Position numbers and translations under genes: made by a program
Notes under the pieces: generated by a model
Seen by the model: only the letters and a program-made list of their open reading frames with translations
Told to the model about the DNA's origin: nothing
The model's database searches: none
NCBI GenBank assembly: GCA_947496465.1
Contig: CANMCX010000008.1
Location: 94,726-158,725 of the forward strand
Reading direction: 5' to 3'
Length of the DNA: 64,000 bases
Source: Marinifilum_A sediminis
GTDB lineage: Bacteria; Bacteroidota; Bacteroidia; Bacteroidales; Marinifilaceae
In this document: positions 54,999 to 64,000 of the stretch, in pieces
How the letters are laid out: each line of letters opens with the position of its first letter
Numbering within the stretch: the stretch's first letter is position 1

Positions 54999-57900
54999 TT
55001 CTTTGGGAAACCAATCTCGGTAATTGTTTTATTATTGTTTTTGGAGTCAACAGTTTTTTTGATTGAATAATGATAAGTTCTGCCATTTGAAATTACTTTA
55101 TTCAATAATTTCATTCTATCCTGTGTAATTTGAAGAGAATCATTGCCAATTCTTACACTTTCTTCTCTCCTATTATTAGTTAATGTTCTATCATTATTAC
55201 CATTATCAGTAATTACACACCTTACATAACCATCTTCTTCCTGTCTAAAATTCAAACTTAATTTCCCTTCACAGTCAACTCCTCTTAATCCAGTTCTAAT
55301 GATATTTTCCAAAAATGGTTGAATAATCATTGGCGGCAATTTCACTTTAAGAGGATTTATAGTAGGATCAATTTCGATTTGAAAAGTAAACTTATCAGAA
55401 AAGCGCATCTGCTCTAACTTAAGGTATAATTTCAAATAGGATAATTCATCTGATAATTGAATGAAATTCTCATTGGCATTTTTGATATTCTTCCTTAAGA
55501 CCATCGAAAAGTCGGATAAATATTCCAATGCCAAATCTTCTTCATTATCCAAAATATAGCTTTGAATCGAATTCAAAGAATTAAATATAAAATGAGGATC
55601 CAATTGATACTGTAAAGCTTTAATTTTTAATCCAATTACACGATTAAATTGTTTTGTCCTATTCTTTTCTTCTTTCCTAATTCTCTTTTTATAAAACTTA
55701 AGAATAAAAAACATTAAGCTAAAGAACGATAACACCACAACGGCAATAAACCAAATTGTTCTCCACCAAGCTTTTTCTATTACAATATTAATGTTATAAT
55801 TTGCAATATTTCCCGTACTTAAACATTTTCCTTCAAATTCAAATCTATACTCTCCACCTTGTAAATTTGTGTATACAGCTTCTGTAGAATTTTTCCACTC
55901 GGTCCAGTCTTGATTAAAACCTATTAATCGATATCGAAATAAAGTATTGTTCGGGTTTTCACAATAAAAATATCCGAGTTCAAAAGTTAAATTATCCTGC
56001 TTATAAGATAGGACAATTGGATCTTTCAAACTTTTTCGCCATTTATCTCTATTGCTAAAATCGGTATGCCAATCCTTGTTATGAACCTGCAAGTTCATTA
56101 ATGCCATCTCACAATTTCCATCTTCCTTAACAGAACAATCTGTTTCTATCTTAACCAATTCGTCCGTTGTGTTTACCCAAATATTCCCATCCAAGTCAAC
56201 TAACGATTCCTTTCCACTGTTCTTAAAATTGGCATCTTTTAAATTCCAAAAACGATTCTCGATCCTTGAATTTTGGGACCATGAAGAGTATTTAAAACGG
56301 TGAACTCCTAAATTTGTCCCACACCAAAGAGATCCATCATTTAAAAATTGAAAACCATGAACTGACGTACCTATCAAACCATCCTCTTTGGTAATGGAAT
56401 CCTTAATTATCAATTCGTTTTTATTACACTCAAGTTTATAAATAATACCATTATTTCCGCCTACAATAATTGATGAATCAGGCAATATCAAAAGATCATT
56501 AACTACATTATGAATTCCAGAGTTTCCACGATTGTAGTTGTAAAACTTACCATTTGAATCAAATCTTAAAATCCCTTTACTTCGCGTTGATATCCATACT
56601 TCACCATTACTCTCAACAATTTTGCTAATCTCAAGCTCTTTTGCCAACAAGCTGTTCAATAAATAATCATTCGCTTTTTCACCTTTGCCATTAAATATGG
56701 CTATTTTTTTATCCAATGCGCAGAACAACCTCCCATCACTTAATATTATAAAATCATTAGCAGTCGCAATTCCTTTATATTTTAATTTTCCCAAAATAAA
56801 ATCGTATGTATAAAAGCCATAATTACTAGCAATCCAAATCAAACCGTTTCTATCCGACTCTAAATCATAAATTTGAAGATCTAACTTGCAATTCTCCTTT
56901 CCGGATAATTTACAGAAATCGATTTTGGAAGCAACCTGCTCCACTTTTCCGTTTTTTATTTTTTTCAAATATTGCTCCGAAGCAACAATAATATCACCTT
57001 CCGGTAATATTGCAATATCAGAAATGGTATTCGGCTTAATCTCTAGATTATGAGCGTCGATGTATGAGAACCTTGAATTTTTAATACAAATTAGACCTTT
57101 ACCTTTGGTACCCAGCCACAATTCTTTACTATTTTCTCTTTGGTATAGACATTGAATAAAGGTATTATTCAAATTGTATTGATCAGATAAATCAGAAACA
57201 ATCCCCTTTTCGAGTAGAATAAGTTTTCTATACTCCTTACCCTTATCAAAAAAGCGAAGTAGAAAATAAGTTTTATTATCCGTTTTTATTCGTTGTAGTA
57301 TTTCACACCTCTGTTTGATTTTATCAAAAATCAGTTCAACCAATAAATCACTTGTTTCCAATGATTTTAAATCGGCTCGAACAATTATTTCAGGGGAGCG
57401 ATCAAAGTTAGTACCTGTTAATTTATTTTTATTGAAATCAAAAATCTGGTAAGAATCATTTTCTTTCGAATGTATTGCTAATAAATTTTTGTTTGCAGAA
57501 AGTTTTAAAACATTAGTATTATTTAATTTTCGAGAATCTTTTAAACTCCTGAAATCCTTTATGTAAGTCGTAAAATAGAATCCATTAGAGGTACCTATGC
57601 ATAAACTGGTATCTCTCAATACAAAATGATGTATATCTAGAAAATCATCGTTCAATTGATCATTCACAGTCTTTACTTTTTCACCATCAAACTCACACAA
57701 GCCAACTCCTGTGACTGCAAACAGTAGATTGCCATTTTTCTTTTCTTGAATACAATTTACTTGCTCTCCATTTAAAATAGATAATTCGGATCTAAATTTA
57801 ACTTTTGCACCAGTAAATTCACAAACACCAGCATCTGTAGCCAACCAAACAATTCCTCTGGAATCTTCATAAATATCTTTAATATTATTTCCAGGCAAGC

Positions 57901-58006
57901 CATCGCGCATGCTAAATTCATTTTTGGAACTTAAACCGGCATAGCAAGCGATACTCAAAACTGAAAACCAAATTATTAATACAAATTGCTTAAATGAGAG
58001 ATTCAT
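54992..58006 (-). CDS. Propeller-type sensor histidine kinase (LytS/YehU class), degenerate ATP site
   Basis: 1004 residues. A signal (about 1-22), then a large extracytoplasmic part made of two-component-regulator propeller repeats (GLPGNNIKDIYEDSRGIVWL, DRNGLIWIASNYGFYTYD, LNDGSLWCGTNLGVHRF). A Y_Y_Y domain (about 650-740, FRYRLIGFNQDWTEW) and one transmembrane helix (near 750) follow. The cytoplasmic kinase is of the His_kinase type (LDPHFIFNSLNSIQSYI). The N-box reads FLENIIRTGLRG where ENAIKHG is usual, and the G-box reads ITDNGNNDRT where DNGxG is usual. It may be a weak or inactive kinase. No LytTR regulator is adjacent. Confidence 0.85.
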   Translation of the reverse strand: MNLSFKQFVLIIWFSVLSIACYAGLSSKNEFSMRDGLPGNNIKDIYEDSRGIVWLATDAGVCEFTGAKVKFRSELSILNGEQVNCIQEKKNGNLLFAVTGVGLCEFDGEKVKTVNDQLNDDFLDIHHFVLRDTSLCIGTSNGFYFTTYIKDFRSLKDSRKLNNTNVLKLSANKNLLAIHSKENDSYQIFDFNKNKLTGTNFDRSPEIIVRADLKSLETSDLLVELIFDKIKQRCEILQRIKTDNKTYFLLRFFDKGKEYRKLILLEKGIVSDLSDQYNLNNTFIQCLYQRENSKELWLGTKGKGLICIKNSRFSYIDAHNLEIKPNTISDIAILPEGDIIVASEQYLKKIKNGKVEQVASKIDFCKLSGKENCKLDLQIYDLESDRNGLIWIASNYGFYTYDFILGKLKYKGIATANDFIILSDGRLFCALDKKIAIFNGKGEKANDYLLNSLLAKELEISKIVESNGEVWISTRSKGILRFDSNGKFYNYNRGNSGIHNVVNDLLILPDSSIIVGGNNGIIYKLECNKNELIIKDSITKEDGLIGTSVHGFQFLNDGSLWCGTNLGVHRFKYSSWSQNSRIENRFWNLKDANFKNSGKESLVDLDGNIWVNTTDELVKIETDCSVKEDGNCEMALMNLQVHNKDWHTDFSNRDKWRKSLKDPIVLSYKQDNLTFELGYFYCENPNNTLFRYRLIGFNQDWTEWKNSTEAVYTNLQGGEYRFEFEGKCLSTGNIANYNINIVIEKAWWRTIWFIAVVVLSFFSLMFFILKFYKKRIRKEEKNRTKQFNRVIGLKIKALQYQLDPHFIFNSLNSIQSYILDNEEDLALEYLSDFSMVLRKNIKNANENFIQLSDELSYLKLYLKLEQMRFSDKFTFQIEIDPTINPLKVKLPPMIIQPFLENIIRTGLRGVDCEGKLSLNFRQEEDGYVRCVITDNGNNDRTLTNNRREESVRIGNDSLQITQDRMKLLNKVISNGRTYHYSIKKTVDSKNNNKTITEIGFPKNY

Positions 58007-58225
58007 ACAACAAAAATAATTATTAAATCCTTATGTTATGCGTGTCAAATGTGTCAAATTAAATCACTTCCGTTCAAACTCGTAACTCAACAGGTAAAAT
58101 TCCCAAGAAATCTTTCTAAATATCCAACTATAATATAAAAACTGTAAACTATTTGTTTTCCATCTCGTATAGTAAGATTGTTCAACAAAAATAAGCGGAA
58201 GACTAGCAATTATAAATCCTTTAGA

Positions 58226-58233
58226 TATTTTTG
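58226..58233 (+). promoter_or_regulatory. -7 box (TATTTTTG) for the 58264 operon
   Basis: A perfect TAnnTTTG, giving a start near 58239 and a leader of about 25 bases. AGGAG lies just before the ATG at 58264. No -33 box is clear. Confidence 0.5.
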
Positions 58234-58263
58234 CATAGTAATTTAATATTATGATTTAGGAGT

Positions 58264-58824
58264 ATGAAGTTTACATTTGATAAAAATAACTTAGAAAAGG
58301 TCAATCAACTATTTTCAAGCAACCAGAGTTTTAACTTTACTGCACTGCCAAGGTTGAAAATGTTCTATGCTTTGAAAAAAGAATTGAAAGAAATTTCTGG
58401 GTTAGAATGGTTTTTTGAATTTGACCATGTGAATTTAGCAAATAACAGAATTATTATAGAACACTCTCAAAACAAGAGTAAAGACTTCAATTTTTATTAT
58501 GAGATCCCTTTAACATCTAAGTTTGAACTAAGAGTGTTTCTTGCCAATTCATCAGTACACTTTTTAGATATCTATAATTTTCTTTTAAAAGAAGATATAA
58601 TCCATGAAAAACAATTTTCTTTAAAAGCAGAATATCATACAATTCCGCATTTTATTCTAAATGATAACCTAAAAAAGTACAATGCTGGTGTTCTTAAACA
58701 TTACCTAAATAACGAAGATTTTGACGGAGAGCAAATAGACGGTAGTATAAAGAAGGAAATAGAACGAGGAATTCAAATTTTTAATCCTATTTTTAATCAA
58801 ATCCTAAATCAATTTAATATTTGA
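58264..58824 (+). CDS. Protein of unknown function coupled to the Cache hybrid kinase
   Basis: 186 residues, soluble, with no signal peptide or membrane helix. Helical start (KNNLEKVNQLFSS), a mixed middle with strands IIIEHSQNKSKDFNFYYEIP and FELRVFLANSSVHFLDIYN, and a helical, asparagine-rich end (GIQIFNPIFNQILNQFNI). I do not recognise it. It ends 12 bases before the Cache hybrid kinase at 58837 and shares its promoter. It could be a partner or output of that kinase, or an unrelated cotranscribed gene. Confidence 0.62.
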   Translation: MKFTFDKNNLEKVNQLFSSNQSFNFTALPRLKMFYALKKELKEISGLEWFFEFDHVNLANNRIIIEHSQNKSKDFNFYYEIPLTSKFELRVFLANSSVHFLDIYNFLLKEDIIHEKQFSLKAEYHTIPHFILNDNLKKYNAGVLKHYLNNEDFDGEQIDGSIKKEIERGIQIFNPIFNQILNQFNI

Positions 58825-58836
58825 TTTAATTTAAGT

Positions 58837-61266
58837 ATGACCCCTAACCAATCTAAAAAAAACATAATAAGTATCAGCAGAGCCTATTTCTTACTCTTTT
58901 TGGTTCTAACCATTGCTTTCCTGGTAGGCTTTGGAGCGATATGGATGTACAGTAAAATCTCTGATTTCAGTCAGGAATCTCAAAATCTTCGAAGTGATTT
59001 TATTGAACAACAAAAAGATATTTTGGTTCAAAAATCTGAGGAATGTATCAACTTCATAAAATATCAAAACACTCAAGCTGAATCAAGGTTAAAAAACAGG
59101 TTGAAAAATTTTGTAGATCAATCGCATGCTGTTGCAATGCATATTTACAAACAAAATAAAGGGAAAGCCTCTGATAAAGAAATTAAAAGAAGAATTAAAG
59201 AAGCAATAACCCCTGTACGTTTTACCGAAGGACGCGGTTATGTATTCATAAACACACTAGGTGGCAAAGGTGTATTATATCCATTTTCGAAAGAAAATGA
59301 AGGTGCAAGTTTAATTAACTTTCAGGATGTAAATAAAAACTACATTGTAAAAAATGAAGTTAATTTAATGAAGTATAAAGATCATGCATTCACTAAGTAT
59401 GAAAATAAACACTTTGTAAAAAATAAATACAACGCTTACACCAAAGTATCATATATTAAGAAGTTTGTTCCTTACAATTGGTATTTTGGTAGTTTTGCCT
59501 ACTTAGATGATTTACAGGATGAAATACAAAATGAAGCATTAGTCAGAATTAACCAAATAAGTTTAGGAGAAGGGAATTACTTTTACGTCTATAAAACCGA
59601 TGGGACCTGTTTACTACACCCAGATTCAACAAGTATTGGTAGAAACTATAAAGAATATAAAAGTTCCCAACGAAAAAAAAATATTGAAAAAATGCTGGAG
59701 GCGGCTGAAGCTGAAGAATCAGGTTTTATTGAATATAAAGATCCTAAAAAAGATAACAGCAATAAAATATCATACATAACATCTGTTAAAGATTGGAATT
59801 GGATTATTGGTGCTGGAATTTACACGAGTGAAATAGATGAAAATCTAGCTATTGCAAAAGCCTCACTTACGCGTAAAGTTAGACGTTATGGGTTTCAAAT
59901 TGTTGGTCTTATTATAATTGCTATTATAATTCTATACATAACTTCGAAGACCATATCTGTTAAAATGAACAAAAACTTTGTTTCATTTAACAACTTCTTT
60001 AAAAAAGCATCCACTCAATCATATAAAATAAATGTTGAAGAATTGCATTTTTCTGAATTTAAAGATTTAGCCATTACGATTAATCGGATGATCGACATAA
60101 GGACACAGAAGGAAAAAGAACTGCAAGTTGCACGTGAGAAAGCAGAAGAGTCAGATCGTTTAAAATCTTCTTTCCTTGCAAATATGTCGCACGAAATTCG
60201 AACTCCAATGAATGCGATAATTGGCTTTTCAGAATTACTTCAGGAAGAAGATTTGCCATTTGAAACCAGACAGCAATTTTTTACACACATAAGAAACAGT
60301 GGAAATTCACTTCTTAATTTAATTAATGACATTATCGATTTTTCAAAAATAGAGTCTGGCGAACTAAAAATATCTCAAACATTATACAGTCTGAATCAGT
60401 TGTTTGACGAACTGTTCTATACTTTTGAAAAGATTAAATCGCAAAAAGGAAAAGATTATATTGATTTAAGTTTTTCAAAAGGACTTGACGATGAAAAATC
60501 TATCATTTACACAGATCCGCTTAGATTAAAACAAATTATAACCAATCTGGTTGAAAATGCTCTAAAATTTACCGAAAAAGGGAGTATTCATGTTTCCTAT
60601 CAGCTAAGTGAAAATAAACTAATTTTTGCCGTTAAAGATACTGGTATTGGTATCACTCCTGATAAGCAAAAGATAATTTTCAGCAGATTCAGACAAGCTG
60701 ATGATTCTCATGCAAGAAGATATGGAGGAACTGGTCTTGGGCTTTCAATATCTAAAAAATTAGCTGAACTTTTAAAGGGTGAAATGTGGGTAGAATCTAC
60801 TCCAGATATTGGAAGTAGCTTTTTTGTTAGCATACCTTATTTAATAGATGATAAGATTAATTCTGTACCTGTTGAACCTGTTCATAAAAATGGTTACAAC
60901 AAAGATCTTACAGGTAAACGAATTCTTATTGTGGATGACTACAATGTAAATTTGACACTGATTAAACAAATGCTGCAATCTACAGGAGTTGACTTGGCTC
61001 TTGCTGATAACGGTAAAAGCGCGGTTGAATGCTGTATAAAAGACAAATATGATTTAGTTCTGCTAGATCTTCAAATGCCTGAACTAAATGGTTATGACAC
61101 TCTAAAATTGATCAAAAAAGATCAACCAGAAATTAAAATTGTTGCACAAACTGCATATGCATTAGCAAATGAAAAAGAACAAATAATGAATTCTGGTTTT
61201 GATGGTTATATCGCAAAACCAATTATTAAACAAAAGCTACTTCGTTTAATTAACGAAATGATTTAA
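58837..61266 (+). CDS. Hybrid sensor kinase: double Cache, HisKA, HATPase, receiver
   Basis: An 809-residue membrane kinase, paralogous to the one at 24139 but without a PAS domain. Helices at about 19-40 and 348-368 flank two Cache domains, with PVRFTEGRGYVFINTLGGKG in the first and KTDGTCLLHPDSTSIGRNYK plus WNWIIGAGIY in the second. Then a linker, phosphoacceptor box NMSHEIRTPMN, N-box NLVENALKFT, VKDTGIGIT, GGTGLGLS, and a receiver with Asp in LVLLDLQMPELNG and Lys in YIAKPII. Both paralogues share a post-membrane linker of the form F-x-x-F(F/Y)-K-x-A-x-T-Q-S. The stop overlaps the convergent PorP gene by 4 bases. Confidence 0.9.
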   Translation: MTPNQSKKNIISISRAYFLLFLVLTIAFLVGFGAIWMYSKISDFSQESQNLRSDFIEQQKDILVQKSEECINFIKYQNTQAESRLKNRLKNFVDQSHAVAMHIYKQNKGKASDKEIKRRIKEAITPVRFTEGRGYVFINTLGGKGVLYPFSKENEGASLINFQDVNKNYIVKNEVNLMKYKDHAFTKYENKHFVKNKYNAYTKVSYIKKFVPYNWYFGSFAYLDDLQDEIQNEALVRINQISLGEGNYFYVYKTDGTCLLHPDSTSIGRNYKEYKSSQRKKNIEKMLEAAEAEESGFIEYKDPKKDNSNKISYITSVKDWNWIIGAGIYTSEIDENLAIAKASLTRKVRRYGFQIVGLIIIAIIILYITSKTISVKMNKNFVSFNNFFKKASTQSYKINVEELHFSEFKDLAITINRMIDIRTQKEKELQVAREKAEESDRLKSSFLANMSHEIRTPMNAIIGFSELLQEEDLPFETRQQFFTHIRNSGNSLLNLINDIIDFSKIESGELKISQTLYSLNQLFDELFYTFEKIKSQKGKDYIDLSFSKGLDDEKSIIYTDPLRLKQIITNLVENALKFTEKGSIHVSYQLSENKLIFAVKDTGIGITPDKQKIIFSRFRQADDSHARRYGGTGLGLSISKKLAELLKGEMWVESTPDIGSSFFVSIPYLIDDKINSVPVEPVHKNGYNKDLTGKRILIVDDYNVNLTLIKQMLQSTGVDLALADNGKSAVECCIKDKYDLVLLDLQMPELNGYDTLKLIKKDQPEIKIVAQTAYALANEKEQIMNSGFDGYIAKPIIKQKLLRLINEMI

Positions 61267-62300
61267 AAATGAGGACATTTTATTCTTCCTATTTTTCTTC
61301 GTCTACGTAAAGATTTTTCCATACAACTAGATCGACTTCTTTTGCTATTTTTAAATCTCATTAGAAATGAAATCTCGTGCGCTCCCGTATTGGTATGAAT
61401 TAATTTTGAAACTGTCTTGTCGTAACTGTAAGCTACTTGCCACCAGTCTCTCATTATTCCTAATTGTAAAATAATAGCATCATATTCAAGTTCTAAATTA
61501 TCTCTGTACCACATACCATAAATCAACGATCCTTTCGAAATATAAAGTCCATAATTGAGCTGTTTATTGGTTGATTGCTGTTGATACAAAAAATTAGGAG
61601 CGATGGAAAAATCCGATTGATGTAGTCCATTTCTAAAAACAGGAACATTTACACCGCAATGTAGAGTGTATTTTCTAGGAAGTTTAGAATAATCGCTTTC
61701 ATCCTTATAGGATTCATCCGGTTCTGTTAAGTGATGTGCTGCAAACCCAATAAACCAATTTTTATAGGATGCGATAATACCTGATGAAAAATCAAAATAA
61801 TTCTTATTCAAATGATCTACTGCACTCTCTCCTGTAAACGGACTAATTAACCCGTTAATATAGAATTCATCCGTTTGATCGGGAAATGTAAAATTGGCAT
61901 CATTCAATTTACGTTGAATATAAGACAACTGAAAACCAGCTTTTAATGATAATTCTCGACTAACCCTAAGCGTATAAGCATACATACCACTCACAGTAGT
62001 GGTGCTAATAGTTCCATCACCTTGCTCATCTTGCATTACTTGCAATCCAACACCACCATTTAAAACATTTACATACTGGTCATAGGCAACACTATAAGTA
62101 ACGTATGCCGAACTAATTTCTGGCCACTGGTTTCTATAGTTCATAGATATTCTTGCGTCGAAATCGGAACCTGCAAAAGCAGGATTTAAATATACTTTAT
62201 TAGCGTAGAACTGAGAGAATTCAACATCTTGAGCAAACAAAATCATTGATTTCATCACCAGTACTAATACAACTAATATTTTTATTCCTTTTCTATCCAT
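61263..62300 (-). CDS. Type IX secretion membrane protein PorP/SprF family
   Basis: A 345-residue outer-membrane protein. Signal peptide about 1-23 (ends LFAQ). Then the family opening DVEFSQFYANKVYLNPAFAG, MNYRNQWPEISSAYVTYSVA and GLQVMQDEQGDGTIS, and about a dozen barrel strands. The barrel-like end FLMRFKNS is followed by a strongly basic tail of about 30 residues ending IKCPHF. PorP/SprF proteins work with type IX secretion substrates that carry a type B C-terminal domain. The gene upstream is one, and their stop and start share a base (TAATG), so they are made together. Confidence 0.9.
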   Translation of the reverse strand: MDRKGIKILVVLVLVMKSMILFAQDVEFSQFYANKVYLNPAFAGSDFDARISMNYRNQWPEISSAYVTYSVAYDQYVNVLNGGVGLQVMQDEQGDGTISTTTVSGMYAYTLRVSRELSLKAGFQLSYIQRKLNDANFTFPDQTDEFYINGLISPFTGESAVDHLNKNYFDFSSGIIASYKNWFIGFAAHHLTEPDESYKDESDYSKLPRKYTLHCGVNVPVFRNGLHQSDFSIAPNFLYQQQSTNKQLNYGLYISKGSLIYGMWYRDNLELEYDAIILQLGIMRDWWQVAYSYDKTVSKLIHTNTGAHEISFLMRFKNSKRSRSSCMEKSLRRRRKIGRIKCPHF

Positions 62301-64000
62301 TATCTAAACAATGTAACCGTTCCGTGATCACGCTCTTTTCCACCGTAAAAAATAATCCAAACATAAACTCCAATTGGAGATTCTGTACCTTTATAAGTAC
62401 CATTCCAACCTTCATATTTAAGCTCATTATTACTTACCATATCTTTTTTCAACTCAAAAACCTGCTCTCCCCATCTGGTATAAATATACATTTCGAAATC
62501 TGTTACAACACCTTTAAAAACCGGATAAAATATCTCATTTGGTCCTTTACCGTTTGGCGTGAACACATTAGGAACAACCATCTTTGGCTGTAATAATTTA
62601 ACTGCAATAGCTGCCTGTGCAACACAACCATAATCATTTGTTACCTCAACAGTATACTCCCCTTCATCATCTACTTCAATACTTCTCCAATCAGAACCCG
62701 TATTCCAATAGTAAGAAACATATCCTGAGCCAGCATCTAGAGTAATCGTTTGTCCTTTATACATACTCAATGTATCTGAATAAATTTCCACCTCTGGTGA
62801 AGGATAAACTTCAACATTTATTGTATCCACACCCATAATTCCATACACATCCCAAACTTGTACGGTATATTGTCCAGATTTGTTCACAATGATAGTTCTT
62901 GTTTCTTCTCCAGTACTCCACAAATACTTTTCCCAATTACCAGCATCAAGCATTAATGCTGTACCTTCACATATACCTGCATTATCTCCTAAGTCAATTG
63001 TAGGTACTGGATTCACAGCAACTTTAACTTTTCCGTTACCTCTACATCCATTAACATCTACTACAGTAACAGCATATTCTCCGTCTTTCTGAACTTTTAA
63101 ATATTGAGAATCTTCCTGATTACTCCATTCATATTCAACGTAACCGCTACCTGCATCTAAAATAATCGTACTTCCTTCGCCTATCACTGTATCTCGACCC
63201 AAATAAACTTCAGGATTCTCGTGTACAAAAATGTTTATATCATCTTTCCCTGTACAACCAAATTCATCTGTTGCGAACAGCTCAAAACTACCTTCTTCAT
63301 ATACATATATTGATCTGGTTGCTCCTCCTGGATTCCATTCAGTATAATATCCTTCTGGCGCTTCCAAAATTAATTCTTCACCTTCACAGATATATAAATC
63401 TGGACCTAAATCAACTATTGGTAAATCATGTACAATTACCTCAACAGAATCATAACCTATACAGCCATTGATATCATGAACTTCAACGTGATACATTCCA
63501 CCACTACTAACTTCTCTGGATTGTGTTGTTACTCCATCACTCCATAAAAATCTTTCTCCATCACCAATATCTAACTTAACCGATTCACCATAACACATAT
63601 CTACTATTGATGGTAATGGATTATTTGGTAAGTTTATAATCTCAACATCCACACTATCTGATGCATGACAACCGTCACTATTAATGATTTCAAGAATATA
63701 TCTTCCCGATTCACCCGTTGTGATCGAAGAGTTTGTTGCTCCATTAATATTTATTCCATCTTTTTTCCACTGATAAATGTAGTCGGCTTGATTTGGTCCT
63801 TCAATATATGTCGAATCTCCATGACATACTAAATTCGTTGAATACATTAATTCAAAATCGAAATTCGGTAATTTGGTAAACCGAGTAGTATCTATATTCG
63901 AACAACCATTTCCATTAGTTACAACTACTGAATAGTTTCCACTTGCATTTACTGTTATGGTTCGAGTAATCTCACCTGTACTCCATAGATATGTCGATCC
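62300..64000 (-). CDS. T9SS type B (gliding motility-associated C-terminal) repeat adhesin, N-terminus cut by window edge
   Basis: The frame is open to the right edge, so at least 566 residues are present; an internal ATG at 63847 is not the start. Seven immunoglobulin/PKD-like repeats of about 80 residues are visible. Each has a core like YLWSTGEETRTI and SGQYTV-type strands, and most have a cysteine in CEGE/CHGD near the start and NGC near the end, probably a disulfide. The last 90 residues are the CHU_C sorting domain: VPNVFTPNGKGPNEIFYPVF, IYTRWGEQVFE, GWNGTYKG, PIGVYVWIIFYGG and TVTLFR. It is a secreted or surface-anchored protein, probably an adhesin, exported with the PorP/SprF partner encoded next. 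Confidence 0.92.
   Translation of the reverse strand, partial: GSTYLWSTGEITRTITVNASGNYSVVVTNGNGCSNIDTTRFTKLPNFDFELMYSTNLVCHGDSTYIEGPNQADYIYQWKKDGININGATNSSITTGESGRYILEIINSDGCHASDSVDVEIINLPNNPLPSIVDMCYGESVKLDIGDGERFLWSDGVTTQSREVSSGGMYHVEVHDINGCIGYDSVEVIVHDLPIVDLGPDLYICEGEELILEAPEGYYTEWNPGGATRSIYVYEEGSFELFATDEFGCTGKDDINIFVHENPEVYLGRDTVIGEGSTIILDAGSGYVEYEWSNQEDSQYLKVQKDGEYAVTVVDVNGCRGNGKVKVAVNPVPTIDLGDNAGICEGTALMLDAGNWEKYLWSTGEETRTIIVNKSGQYTVQVWDVYGIMGVDTINVEVYPSPEVEIYSDTLSMYKGQTITLDAGSGYVSYYWNTGSDWRSIEVDDEGEYTVEVTNDYGCVAQAAIAVKLLQPKMVVPNVFTPNGKGPNEIFYPVFKGVVTDFEMYIYTRWGEQVFELKKDMVSNNELKYEGWNGTYKGTESPIGVYVWIIFYGGKERDHGTVTLFR

Noticed and set aside
62300..63847. Complete 515-residue T9SS protein starting at the internal ATG
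   Set aside because: The frame continues open past 63847 to the window edge with another immunoglobulin-like repeat, so the gene is partial.

Overview
The window looks like chromosome from a member of the Bacteroidota, probably class Bacteroidia and plausibly a marine, anaerobic or facultative member of the Marinilabiliales/Marinifilaceae type. The genus is inference. The phylum is supported by several things seen directly: a short primary sigma factor without region 1.1, recurrent TAnnTTTG -7 promoter boxes (twice with a TTTG box 19-20 bases upstream), a PorP/SprF gene beside a gliding-motility type C-terminal domain (type IX secretion), many TPR/outer-membrane proteins, and hybrid histidine kinases. 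I saw no rRNA, tRNA, CRISPR array, phage or insertion sequence.

Layout. 1-2.3 kb: a FucP-like sugar transporter (cut by the left edge) divergent from a cupin-AraC regulator. 2.3-12.5 kb: metallophosphoesterase, a thioredoxin-fold protein, threonine aldolase, MurB, MltG, an M14 carboxypeptidase, a transglutaminase-like protein, a nucleoid-associated protein and an alpha/beta hydrolase. 12.5-16.5 kb: a PepSY-type membrane protein and the hybrid cluster protein Hcp, which has a perfect TGTAAC-N4-GTTACA palindrome upstream. 16.8-29.6 kb: HAD phosphatase, endonuclease/exonuclease/phosphatase lipoprotein, UvrB, the primary sigma factor, HtrA protease, DapF, a Cache-PAS hybrid kinase, a LOG-family protein and GyrB. 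30-35.5 kb: a coupled TPR protein/outer-membrane barrel pair. 35.8-40.4 kb: FtsE, a rhomboid protease separated from FtsE by a single in-frame stop codon, an M48 lipoprotein protease and a DUF255/thioredoxin protein. 40.5-48.8 kb: GNAT, cupin, DMT transporter, CIA30 protein, CPBP protease, FolD, Ffh and ArgS. 49-61.3 kb: a TPR hybrid kinase, an isoaspartyl-peptidase-like lipoprotein, a small avidin-family protein, a class IV aminotransferase, a propeller-type sensor kinase, and an unknown gene coupled to a second Cache hybrid kinase. 61.3-64 kb: PorP/SprF and a T9SS type B repeat protein that runs off the right edge.

Most of the window is housekeeping: cell wall (murB, mltG, dapF, ftsE), replication and repair (gyrB, uvrB), translation and export (argS, ffh), folate metabolism (folD). 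It is interleaved with envelope and sensory functions. The most unusual things I see are: (i) two degenerate 21-base tandem repeat arrays, each about 12 units long, each between two convergent genes, and each reading on the minus strand as 7-residue repeats (84 residues = exactly 12 heptads at the first; consensus LKYILED at the second); (ii) a cytoplasmic avidin-fold protein that keeps only part of the biotin pocket; (iii) the ftsE-stop-rhomboid in-frame junction; (iv) a CRP/FNR-type palindrome at activator distance from the hcp promoter; and (v) a group of orphan one-component sensory kinases, including a propeller kinase with degenerate ATP-binding motifs.
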